From Vagococcus allomyrinae (GTDB lineage: Bacteria > Bacillota > Bacilli > Lactobacillales > Vagococcaceae), in NCBI RefSeq assembly GCF_017829975.1, contig NZ_JAEEGA010000003.1, forward strand, positions 1 to 64,000: DNA of 64,000 bases, in the 5' to 3' direction. The notes below the pieces were generated by a model. That model saw only the letters and a list, made by a program, of their open reading frames with translations, was not told the DNA's origin and did no database searches. Each line of letters starts with the position of its first letter. Within the stretch, counting starts at the first letter, position 1. Made by a program: the position numbers and the translations under genes. This document shows, in pieces, positions 56,776 to 64,000 of this stretch.

Positions 56776-56934
56776 CTGTGACTCCTTCACACAATTTATA
56801 TGTTTAATCATGACTTGACTAACTGACCATCCTCTTAATCTTGACTGACAATCAGATTCAACTAACAGGACTTGTCTATTATAGTAACATTTACTAAAAA
56901 GAAATGAAAGTCAAACCGACCTTAACAACACTAA

Positions 56935-56983
56935 AATAACCAGTACTGGCAAAGAGTTAACCCCCTCTCCCTGTACTAGTTAT
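56935..56983 (-). terminator. probable terminator of the leucine-dehydrogenase-like gene
   Basis: AATAACTAGTAC / GTACTGGTTATT (one mismatch) around a 25-base loop, followed by TTAGTG. Confidence 0.5.
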
Positions 56984-56985
56984 TC

Positions 56986-58083
56986 TTAACGTTTACAAAT
57001 TGCCGATTTACCCGTCTGCAAAAAAGTTCGTCTGACATTCAGCATCTGGGCAATCCGCTGTTCAGCTAAATGATTAGCTGCCTCCGCTGTCGTTATCGCC
57101 TCCCTTTTAGCGATCTCAAAGACCTGTCCCATCTGTTCATAAATGGCTTTGACTTTGACCGTCGCCCGTTCTTCATCATAACCACTTAATTCATCTGCGA
57201 CGTTAATAACACCTCCGCTATTAACAATAAAATCTGGCGCATAAAGAATTTCCAACTGACTTAACAGTTGACTGTGCCTTTCAATATCCGCTAACTGATT
57301 ATTGGCTGACCCGCAGATTGCCTTGACTTTTAGTTGAGGGATCGTCTCATCGTTCAAGACCGCCCCTAAAGCACAAGGTGAGAAAATGTCAGCTGTCACG
57401 CCGTAAATCTCCTCAACACCGACGGCTTTTGCGTCAAAATCCCTGACAACACGTTGAATTGCCTCTTGATTAATATCCGTGACGACCAAGTGGCCACCTT
57501 CTTGATTAATCAACTGACAAAGATCGTAAGCCACATTTCCCAATCCCTGAATGGCAATCGTTTTCCCCTGCAGCGAATTGTCACCATAGACTTCTTTAGC
57601 GGTTCGTTTCATGGCGTAATAGACACCTAAGGCCGTTTTAGGACTCGGGTTGCCAGAAGCGCCTGCGCGAGCCGTACTCCCTGTGACATAATCTGTTTCC
57701 AAATAGATGTTATTCATGTCATACTCATTGGTCCCCACATCCTCCGCAATGATATAACGGCCATTTAAGCTTTCCACATAGCGCCCCATCGCTCTAAATA
57801 ACGCTTCACTTTTATCAGTTTTCGGATTGCCAATAATAACCGATTTCCCACCACCAATATTCAAGCCAGCTGCTGCATTTTTATACGTCATGCCACGAGA
57901 TAGACGCAAGACATCGCGCAAAGCAGCTTCTTCGCTTTCATACGGCCACATGCGACATCCTCCTAAAGCTGGACCTAAGGTCGTATCATGAATGGCAATA
58001 ATCGCCTTTAAACCAGATGCTTTGTCCTGACAAAAAACCACTTGTTCATAATCGCCGATACTCATTTCTTCGAATAATATCAT
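56986..58083 (-). CDS. Leu/Val/Phe amino-acid dehydrogenase (leucine dehydrogenase-like)
   Basis: 365 residues: substrate domain with the catalytic lysine in [20 protein letters not shown] (the second Lys is the substrate-binding K) and an NAD domain with [14 protein letters not shown]. It oxidatively deaminates branched-chain amino acids to 2-oxo acids, or the reverse. Length and motifs match Bacillus Ldh/Bcd. No other bkd genes are nearby. A candidate promoter TTGTTG-N17-TAACAT lies at 58130-58158. Confidence 0.9.
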   Translation of the reverse strand: MILFEEMSIGDYEQVVFCQDKASGLKAIIAIHDTTLGPALGGCRMWPYESEEAALRDVLRLSRGMTYKNAAAGLNIGGGKSVIIGNPKTDKSEALFRAMGRYVESLNGRYIIAEDVGTNEYDMNNIYLETDYVTGSTARAGASGNPSPKTALGVYYAMKRTAKEVYGDNSLQGKTIAIQGLGNVAYDLCQLINQEGGHLVVTDINQEAIQRVVRDFDAKAVGVEEIYGVTADIFSPCALGAVLNDETIPQLKVKAICGSANNQLADIERHSQLLSQLEILYAPDFIVNSGGVINVADELSGYDEERATVKVKAIYEQMGQVFEIAKREAITTAEAANHLAEQRIAQMLNVRRTFLQTGKSAICKR

Positions 58084-58158
58084 GTCAATTCCTCCTATTC
58101 CTAAAAAAGAAAACGCTACCTACACCTTTATGTTAACACTGGGCTCGCTATCCAACAA

Positions 58159-58619
58159 TCAAACTTTGTGAAAGTAAGAAATTTCTTTTCCTATTTTAAC
58201 ACCTCTGAAAGGAATAGAATATTCTGACGATATCACCGATTAACTAGTCCTTGCTTCTATTAAAAGAAGCGTAACTATATTCAGAAAGTATGGCTAACCA
58301 ATATTATAGATATTATTCAACTGATAGCCTATATGCTAAACTATCTATAATTTAAGAAAGCCACAGATCAGTAAGGTATCATCAGAAAATAACACTATTT
58401 CCGACTATTCTTAAAAAGAGTGATTCAATGTATCAGTTAACGTCGCTTTTTTTAAATAGTTTCCCCTATATTGGAAATTAAGTCAAGCAGATTTTAATGA
58501 AGGAAAATCCCTTGACTTAAAAATGATCTCATGACCTGACGAACTGACGCCTTTCTTAAAAATCGTCCAGTGGACAAGTTCTAAGAAAATCGCTCACTTA
58601 GAATGGAAAAGGAGGAACT
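58159..58619. other. regulatory stretch upstream of the OppA-type gene
   Basis: Contains the palindrome AAGAAATTTCTT (58176-58187), a perfect 10-bp inverted repeat TTAAGTCAAG (58478-58487) / CTTGACTTAA (58511-58520), and a nested hairpin TTCTTA / TAAGAA enclosing GTCCA-g-TGGAC (about 58553-58589) shortly before the ribosome binding site. Possible operator and leader structures; no known riboswitch was recognised. Confidence 0.45.
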
Positions 58620-60278
58620 ATGAAAAAGAAACTCGGGATAACACTGTTGACGCTAACACTCACCGCCCTATTAAGTGGCTGTGGTGACTCAGCGGATAAC
58701 AAGCAAAGCACAGCAACACCAGAACAAACTCTTAACATTACGTCGGAGGCGCAAATTTCAACTATGGATCCTGCACTGGCAGCAGACACGACCTCAACTT
58801 TAGCAATGAATCAGGTCTATGAAGGGCTCTACATTATCGGTAAAGACGATGAATTTGTCTTAGGAGCCGCAGCTGAGGAACCAGAAGTGTCTGACGACCA
58901 ATTAACGTATACCTTCTCACTAAGAGAAGATGCCAAATGGTCAAATGGGGAACCTGTCACCGCTCACGACTTTGTTTACGCTTGGCGACTGATTGCAGAC
59001 CCAACAACGGGCTCACCCAATACGGATGTGTTGCTAGGCGTGATAAAAAACGCCAAAGCCATTTATACAGAAGGAGCGGACCCTGAAACCCTAGGAGTCA
59101 AAGCTCTTGATGATTACACATTAGAAGTCACGTTGGAACAGCCGATCCCCTATTTAAAATCCTTATTGACATTCGCCATTTTCTACCCTAAAAACCAAGC
59201 ATTTATTGAAAGTCAAGGACAGGATTACGGCACCAGCGGCGAACATTTAATTTACAACGGGCCTTTTGTCCTGAAAAAATGGGATTCCTTTGCCGATGAA
59301 TGGACCTATGAAAAAAATCCTGAATACTGGGACCACGATAAGGTACAATTAGCTGAAGCCAAAGTGTCAGTAATTAAATCCCCTTCAACGGCTGTCAATC
59401 TGTTTACAACTGGGGAAGTTAATGTCGTAAATAAATTAACCTCTGAATTTGCAAAAAATTATCGCGAAGATGACAGTTTTTTACCTGTTAAACAATATGT
59501 CACCTTCTTCTTAAAAATGAATCCTAAACGCGGGGACAAAGAAACCCCCTTAGCGAACTTGGACTTACGTAAAGCGATTGCCCAAGCCTTTGACAAACAG
59601 AAATTCGTGGAAAATATTTTGGGCGACGGTTCAACTCCTACTAATCACTTAATTCCGAAAGGACAAACACCGAGTCCTGACGGCAAAAGCGACTTTACTG
59701 ATGCAGCAAGCGACGCCTATGATTATTTTGACTACAATCCAGAAGAAGCTCAAAAATCATGGGAAAAAGCGCAAGAAACACTAGGAAAGACGGTGTCAGT
59801 CGAATTTTTAACGGATGATACCGACGCAGCCAAAACCTCTGCCGAATTTTTTGCCGATCAACTAGAAACTAACTTGCCCGGTCTAACAGTAAAAATTGTT
59901 CAAGTGCCTTTTCCAATTCGTGTGGAACGCGATCAAAAACAAGACTTTGAGATCCAACTAAGTGGTTGGGGAACTGATTATCGCGATCCTTTAACCGTCA
60001 TGCGAATCTTCACTTCCAACAACCCAACGGGTGGCATTACCTATGCAAACCCAGACTATGACGCGTTGATCGATGCTTCTCGTACGACCGACGCCAAAAA
60101 TAATTCTAAACGGATCGAAAACTTTATTGAAGCTGAAAATATTCTCTTAAATCAAGATGTCATGTTGGCCCCTATTTACAATCGCTCTTTAGCCATTTTA
60201 AGTAACCCTGACATTCAAGACATGTATTGGCATCCCTTTGGTCCTAGCTACAGTTTAAAATGGGCCTTCCGTCAATAA
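58620..60278 (+). CDS. oligopeptide-type ABC transporter substrate-binding lipoprotein
   Basis: 552 residues with lipobox LSGC (Cys21) and the SBP family 5 (OppA/DppA) fold: TMDPALAADTTSTLAMNQVYEGLY, DFVYAWRLIADP, and KRGDKETPLANLDLRKAIAQ. No permease or ATPase gene is adjacent, so it must use an Opp system elsewhere. Its co-orientation with two amidohydrolases, 78 bases apart, suggests it collects their substrate or a precursor. AAAGGAGG ribosome binding site. Confidence 0.9.
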   Translation: MKKKLGITLLTLTLTALLSGCGDSADNKQSTATPEQTLNITSEAQISTMDPALAADTTSTLAMNQVYEGLYIIGKDDEFVLGAAAEEPEVSDDQLTYTFSLREDAKWSNGEPVTAHDFVYAWRLIADPTTGSPNTDVLLGVIKNAKAIYTEGADPETLGVKALDDYTLEVTLEQPIPYLKSLLTFAIFYPKNQAFIESQGQDYGTSGEHLIYNGPFVLKKWDSFADEWTYEKNPEYWDHDKVQLAEAKVSVIKSPSTAVNLFTTGEVNVVNKLTSEFAKNYREDDSFLPVKQYVTFFLKMNPKRGDKETPLANLDLRKAIAQAFDKQKFVENILGDGSTPTNHLIPKGQTPSPDGKSDFTDAASDAYDYFDYNPEEAQKSWEKAQETLGKTVSVEFLTDDTDAAKTSAEFFADQLETNLPGLTVKIVQVPFPIRVERDQKQDFEIQLSGWGTDYRDPLTVMRIFTSNNPTGGITYANPDYDALIDASRTTDAKNNSKRIENFIEAENILLNQDVMLAPIYNRSLAILSNPDIQDMYWHPFGPSYSLKWAFRQ

Positions 60279-60289
60279 TCAGCCATTGT

Positions 60290-60316
60290 CCAGAGGAATA
60301 TTAGACAGACCTCTGG
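60290..60316 (+). promoter_or_regulatory. intercistronic stem-loop after the OppA-type gene
   Basis: CCAGAGG / CCTCTGG, 13-base loop and no U-run. Same placement as the hairpin after the sugar binding-protein gene at 21743-21765; a likely mRNA stabiliser or partial stop. Confidence 0.55.
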
Positions 60317-60356
60317 GAAATGATCACCTATAATAGTCAACCAAAGGAGTTGCCAT

Positions 60357-61592
60357 ATGACCTTACTAATCCAAAACTGTACCTTAGAAACTGGCTTCAA
60401 TGTTGTCAATCAGCAAGTTGTCAGTACTAAAACTGAAAGATATGACGTGTTGATCGCCGATGGCATTATTTCTAACATTGCCAAGGAGATTCCGACTACG
60501 CCTGAAATGATGGTGATTGATGCTCAACACGCTCTGTTATTGCCAGCCTTAAAAGAGATGCATATCCACATTGACAAAACCTATTTTGGTGGCCCTTGGC
60601 AAGCTTGTACGCCAATTACCAACGGGATTTTCACTCGTTTTGAAGAAGAACGAACACTGCTGCCTAATCAGTTGGACACAGCTTACGAACGAGCATGTCA
60701 CGTCATCGAGCATTACCTAGCTCAAGGGCATCATCATATTCGCAGTCATTGTAACGTCGATCCTTATATTGGCACTAAGCACATTGAATTGACAAAAAAA
60801 GCCCTGGAGACTTATCAAGACTACTTAACTTACGAGATTGTCGCCTTTCCCCAGCACGGCCTATTGCGCTCTCAAGTCCTGCCTTTAATGAAAGAAGCTT
60901 TATCAATGGGGGCCACTCACGTTGGCGGTGTTGATCCTTCGACTGTCGACCGCGATGTTGACCGCTCATTGGCCACTATTCTTGAGCTGGCTGTTGAATT
61001 CGATGCAGGGGTTGACGTTCACCTTCACAACCGTGATTCTTTAGGTGAATACGAATTTTACAAATTAGCTGATTATACCAAACAAGCCAACAAACACCAT
61101 CAAGTGACCATCAGTCACGGGATGGCGCTTGGCGATTTAGCTGGAGAAGCCTTAGAAAACATGCTTGAGACGTTAATCAGTGTCGGCATTGATGTGACCA
61201 CAACCGTCCCGATCAATCGGCCGACGATGCCGATCCCCTACCTTGTCTCACAAGGCCTAAAAGTATCCCTCGGTCATGATAGTTTAACGGACCACTGGTC
61301 GCCATTTGGCACCGGTAATACGATCGATAAGATGAATGTCTTAGCCCAACGCTTTGGTCTAAGCGATGAATTGCGTCTTAGCCGTATTTGGCAATATGGA
61401 GCAGGTGGTCTATCTCCTCTCGATGAATCCGGTCAACAAACCTGGCCTTACATCGGAGCAGCCGCCAATGCCATCCTGGTGGCGGCTGAATCTTCGGCTC
61501 ACGCGATCGCCCGTAAACGCCCGATCACCCATGTCATAACTAACGGCATTTGTGCCTATCAGCAATCTAATCCAATCGATCAGGGGGAGTAA
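60357..61592 (+). CDS. cytosine-deaminase-like amidohydrolase (paralogue 2)
   Basis: 411-residue CodA-subgroup amidohydrolase: metal motif EMHIHIDKTYF near 66, YEIVAFPQHGLLR, DVHLHNRD, ISHGMALGDL and SLGHDSLTDHWSPFGTGN. The residue aligned with the CodA catalytic glutamate is Asn (HLHNRD), unlike paralogue 1, so the chemistry or substrate may differ. AAGGAG ribosome binding site. Co-transcribed with the OppA-type gene and paralogue 3. Confidence 0.8.
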   Translation: MTLLIQNCTLETGFNVVNQQVVSTKTERYDVLIADGIISNIAKEIPTTPEMMVIDAQHALLLPALKEMHIHIDKTYFGGPWQACTPITNGIFTRFEEERTLLPNQLDTAYERACHVIEHYLAQGHHHIRSHCNVDPYIGTKHIELTKKALETYQDYLTYEIVAFPQHGLLRSQVLPLMKEALSMGATHVGGVDPSTVDRDVDRSLATILELAVEFDAGVDVHLHNRDSLGEYEFYKLADYTKQANKHHQVTISHGMALGDLAGEALENMLETLISVGIDVTTTVPINRPTMPIPYLVSQGLKVSLGHDSLTDHWSPFGTGNTIDKMNVLAQRFGLSDELRLSRIWQYGAGGLSPLDESGQQTWPYIGAAANAILVAAESSAHAIARKRPITHVITNGICAYQQSNPIDQGE

Positions 61593-61595
61593 CTA

Positions 61596-62801
61596 ATGAT
61601 AACCAAACGTTTAAAAAATGTTAAACTTGAAACTGGTCGTCGCCTAAATCAAGGGCGGACGATGACCACAACGGCTTGCTATACCATTGATTTAGCAGAT
61701 CAGCTGATCACAGGAATCTATCCTGAAGAACAAGCACCCAACTTTAACGGCACCACCATTGACATAAAGGGGCGCCTAGCTCTCCCACCTTTTAAGGAGA
61801 TGCACAATCATCTCGATAAAACCTATATGACGGTTGGTTGGCGGGCCGCTTTACCTGTCGGGAGTTTTCCAGAACGATTGGCTGCCGAAGCCAGTGAATT
61901 ACCACTTTTAGCCCCTTCAACTGAGCGTCGTGCTAGCGCAATGATTGAAAGTTTGATGAAACGCGGCATTAACCACATTCGTTCCCATGTCAATATCGAC
62001 CCATATATTGGACTGGAGAACTTAGAAGGCGTCCAAAAAGCCCTTCAAAAATACGATAAATATATCACCTATGAGATTGTCGCCTTTCCGCAACACGGTC
62101 TATTGCGAGAGGGTGTCCCCCAATTAATGCGTGAGGCCTTGCGATCAGGGGCTACAATGGTCGGAGGACTGGACCCTGGTGGTATTGACAAGGCGGTTGA
62201 GCGTTCGTTGGATGAAATCATGTCACTGGCAACGCTATTTGATGCTGATGTCGATATTCACCTTCACGACCGCGGACATTTAGGAACCTACACTTACAGT
62301 AAGTGGTTGGATGTGGTCGCCGATAACCACTATCAAGGTCGGACCGCCATCAGTCACGGGTTTTCTTTAGGAGATGTTAGTCTCACTGAACAAGATGAAT
62401 TAATCGCTCGCCTCAAAGAACAAGAAGTGGCCATTATGTCTACTATTCCTTTCGGCCAGTCTCACCAAATACCACCAATTGATCGTTTGCGCCAAGCAGG
62501 GGTAAACGTCCACTTGGGATGCGACGGGTTTTACGATTCATGGAGCTCTTACGTTTCCAGCGATCTCTTAGAAAAACTGACGACCTTTTGCGAGCTTACC
62601 GGAAAAATAACAGAAGATCAGTTAGCCGATTCACTTTCCTTAATCACTGACAGACCATTGCTAACCAAGGGCGAACTCACTTGGCCCTTAGTTGGTGATA
62701 AGGCTGATTTTATTTTTATTGACGCCGCTGCAAGTGCTGAGGTGATAGCGCGCAAACCAGTTGACCGCTTGATCATGTTTAACGGTCACCTCCTTCACTA
62801 A
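61596..62801 (+). CDS. cytosine-deaminase-like amidohydrolase (paralogue 3)
   Basis: 401-residue CodA-subgroup amidohydrolase, clearly a duplicate relative of its upstream neighbour: EMHNHLDKTYM, YEIVAFPQHGLLRE, DIHLHDRG, ISHGFSLGDV and LGCDGFYDSWSSYVSSD. The CodA catalytic-Glu position is Asp here. It starts 3 bases after the preceding stop, with GGGGGAG upstream. The substrate is unknown. Confidence 0.8.
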   Translation: MITKRLKNVKLETGRRLNQGRTMTTTACYTIDLADQLITGIYPEEQAPNFNGTTIDIKGRLALPPFKEMHNHLDKTYMTVGWRAALPVGSFPERLAAEASELPLLAPSTERRASAMIESLMKRGINHIRSHVNIDPYIGLENLEGVQKALQKYDKYITYEIVAFPQHGLLREGVPQLMREALRSGATMVGGLDPGGIDKAVERSLDEIMSLATLFDADVDIHLHDRGHLGTYTYSKWLDVVADNHYQGRTAISHGFSLGDVSLTEQDELIARLKEQEVAIMSTIPFGQSHQIPPIDRLRQAGVNVHLGCDGFYDSWSSYVSSDLLEKLTTFCELTGKITEDQLADSLSLITDRPLLTKGELTWPLVGDKADFIFIDAAASAEVIARKPVDRLIMFNGHLLH

Positions 62802-62864
62802 ACGCAAACAAGCCGTTTAGCTCATCGGAGGAGACACGTCTAATGTCTCATATTTATGAAAACT

Positions 62865-62898
62865 AAACGAGGGTGGGACGATCGTCCCACCCTCGTTT
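62865..62898. terminator. perfect palindromic bidirectional terminator
   Basis: A 34-bp perfect palindrome: AAACGAGGGTGGGACGA followed at once by its complement. It lies between the convergent amidohydrolase and selA genes; TTT ends on both sides. Confidence 0.9.
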
Positions 62899-62908
62899 TC
62901 TGAGCAAA

Positions 62909-64000
62909 TTAAGCCCTTAAACAGGCAGCAAAGGCTGCCCCAATAAGAGGCATTTCAGCTTCAGCAATTGTTCGCACATCTAGTTGAACCTGATCCTCTT
63001 TTATCCTAACGATCACAGGCCTCTGGAAAGCTCTCAAAGCTTGTTCCAGTTTCTCAGCTGATAGTTGAGAGCTCTTACAGCTGACCAGCTTGGTCGCCAA
63101 TTTAACTCCCGGATACGAGCCACCTCCTACCTGAGAAAAACCCGCTTCAACACCAATTTCTAAAGGCAATTCACACGCTTCCAATGTCTGAACCAAGTCA
63201 AACGCTTTGCTTTCTAACGCTTCTGGCGAAAGACTCAGCAGGCGTAATGTCGGAATAGTTTTCATCAATGACTCTGGTTTTAAGTATTCCTTAATTGTCA
63301 ATTCTAAGGCGCTAAGCGTCATTTTATCCACCCGCAAAGCACGCGTCAATTGGTTCGTTTTCATCCGCTCAATATACTCTTTTTTACCGACGATAATGCC
63401 CGCTTGGGGCCCTCCTAACAACTTATCACCACTAAACGTAATAATATCACAGCCAGCTTGAACACAGGACATTACAGTTGGTTCATAGGGAAAACCCAAA
63501 GAGGTCAAATCCACCAATAAACCACTGCCCAAATCGTTCATCACAGGAATCTCGTGAGCCGCTCCTAATTTTGCCAATTCTTCCATGGAAACAGTCTCCG
63601 TGAAACCGATTACCTTATAATTGCTAGTATGGACTTTAAGAATCGCCCCAGTATTTTCATTGATCGCCTGCTCATAATCTCGTAAATGAGTTTTATTGGT
63701 CGTGCCTACCTCACGGATAATGCCACCACTTAAGGCAATAATGTCAGGAATTCTAAAAGAGCCGCCAATTTCAACCAACTCTCCTCGGGAAATGATGATT
63801 TCTTTTCCTTGAATAAATGTCTGCAAAGCCAAGAGAACAGCTGCCGCATTATTATTGACCACTAAGGCCGCTTCAGCTCCCGTCAATTTTAATAGATCTC
63901 TTTCTAAATGTTGATAGCGTGACCCACGAGAGCCCTTGGCTAAATCATACTCCAAATTGGAGTAGCCAAAAGCTATCTCAGTCAACTGATTCTGAATAAC
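62909..64000 (-). CDS. selA: L-seryl-tRNA(Sec) selenium transferase (partial, N-terminus outside window)
   Basis: 364 C-terminal residues match bona fide SelA: GYSNLEYDL, EVGTTNKTHLRDYEQAINEN, VHTSNYKVIGFT, NDLGSGLLVDL, and the PLP-lysine loop FSGDKLLGGPQAG followed by RALRVDKMTL. SelA turns Ser-tRNA(Sec) into Sec-tRNA(Sec) with selenophosphate. The frame is open to the right edge; a TTG at 63985 would be internal to the family. selB, selC and selD, if present, must lie to the right. Motifs are those of SelA, not of the SelA-like DgaE enzymes. Confidence 0.93.
   Translation of the reverse strand, partial: VIQNQLTEIAFGYSNLEYDLAKGSRGSRYQHLERDLLKLTGAEAALVVNNNAAAVLLALQTFIQGKEIIISRGELVEIGGSFRIPDIIALSGGIIREVGTTNKTHLRDYEQAINENTGAILKVHTSNYKVIGFTETVSMEELAKLGAAHEIPVMNDLGSGLLVDLTSLGFPYEPTVMSCVQAGCDIITFSGDKLLGGPQAGIIVGKKEYIERMKTNQLTRALRVDKMTLSALELTIKEYLKPESLMKTIPTLRLLSLSPEALESKAFDLVQTLEACELPLEIGVEAGFSQVGGGSYPGVKLATKLVSCKSSQLSAEKLEQALRAFQRPVIVRIKEDQVQLDVRTIAEAEMPLIGAAFAACLRA

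Noticed and set aside
62909-63985. complete SelA starting at TTG 63985
   Set aside because: SelA proteins have about 100 more N-terminal residues, and the frame stays open to the window edge, so the gene is partial.

Overview
The window reads as chromosomal DNA of a low-GC Gram-positive bacterium of the order Lactobacillales, in style close to Enterococcus or Vagococcus. The basis is gene content and order: cdaA-cdaR-glmM, glmS behind a glmS ribozyme, the yqeG-yqeH-yhbY-nadD-yqeK-rsfS-yqeM ribosome/NAD block, an enterococcal-type TraB/PrgY protein, lipoprotein-anchored sugar ABC transporters and strong AGGAGG ribosome binding sites. The genus is inference. No rRNA, tRNA, CRISPR array or prophage was found. 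The only recognisable mobile element is a partial IS200/IS605 transposase at the left edge.

Layout. 0-4 kb: IS200-like tnpA (partial), a UvrA2-type ATPase and a divergent regulator with two MerR DNA-binding domains. 3.8-6.9 kb: a tryptophan-type ABC transporter operon (trpXYZ) behind a complete promoter / Trp leader peptide / attenuator. 7-13.2 kb: a D,D-carboxypeptidase, a membrane-anchored protein, RqcH (ribosome quality control) and an ABC-F ATPase preceded by two tiny ORFs and a terminator. 13.3-23.1 kb: a seven-gene sugar operon (binding protein, two permeases, LacZ, GH63 glycosidase, EamA transporter, LacI repressor) with phased operators and a cre-like site at its promoter. 23.2-25.6 kb: a cytosine-deaminase-like amidohydrolase and a divergent LysR regulator. 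25.6-27.3 kb: a gene-free stretch holding a four-copy, about 254-bp tandem repeat. 27.4-36.5 kb: DUF805 protein, MccF-like peptidase, glmS, glmM, cdaR, cdaA and a lipid glycosyltransferase. 36.8-42.7 kb: a 30-residue membrane peptide and a second sugar operon (LacI, binding protein, two permeases, GH13 alpha-glucosidase). 42.8-50.6 kb: Ada-like regulator, VanZ-like protein, AI-2E-family transporter, CNNM/CorC-type protein and pyruvate:ferredoxin oxidoreductase. 50.9-55.3 kb: the yqeG-rsfS block. 55.6-64 kb: TraB protein, leucine-dehydrogenase-like enzyme, an OppA-type binding protein followed by two more deaminase-like amidohydrolases, and selA running off the right edge.

How the genes work together. 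GlmS and GlmM make glucosamine phosphates for the cell wall, and GlmM is made from the same operon as the c-di-AMP synthase CdaA and its regulator CdaR. Two LacI-controlled operons import and hydrolyse beta- and alpha-glucosides. RqcH, RsfS, YqeH, YhbY and the ABC-F protein all act on ribosomes. Three paralogous CodA-like amidohydrolases at two loci suggest use of small nitrogen-ring or amide compounds.

Most interesting points: the 254-bp repeat array, possibly a tandem set of small RNAs; a textbook tryptophan attenuator in a group where T-boxes are the usual solution; a possible drug-inducible attenuator in front of the ABC-F gene; rsfS with an apparent AUA start; and the three amidohydrolases that differ at the CodA catalytic glutamate position.
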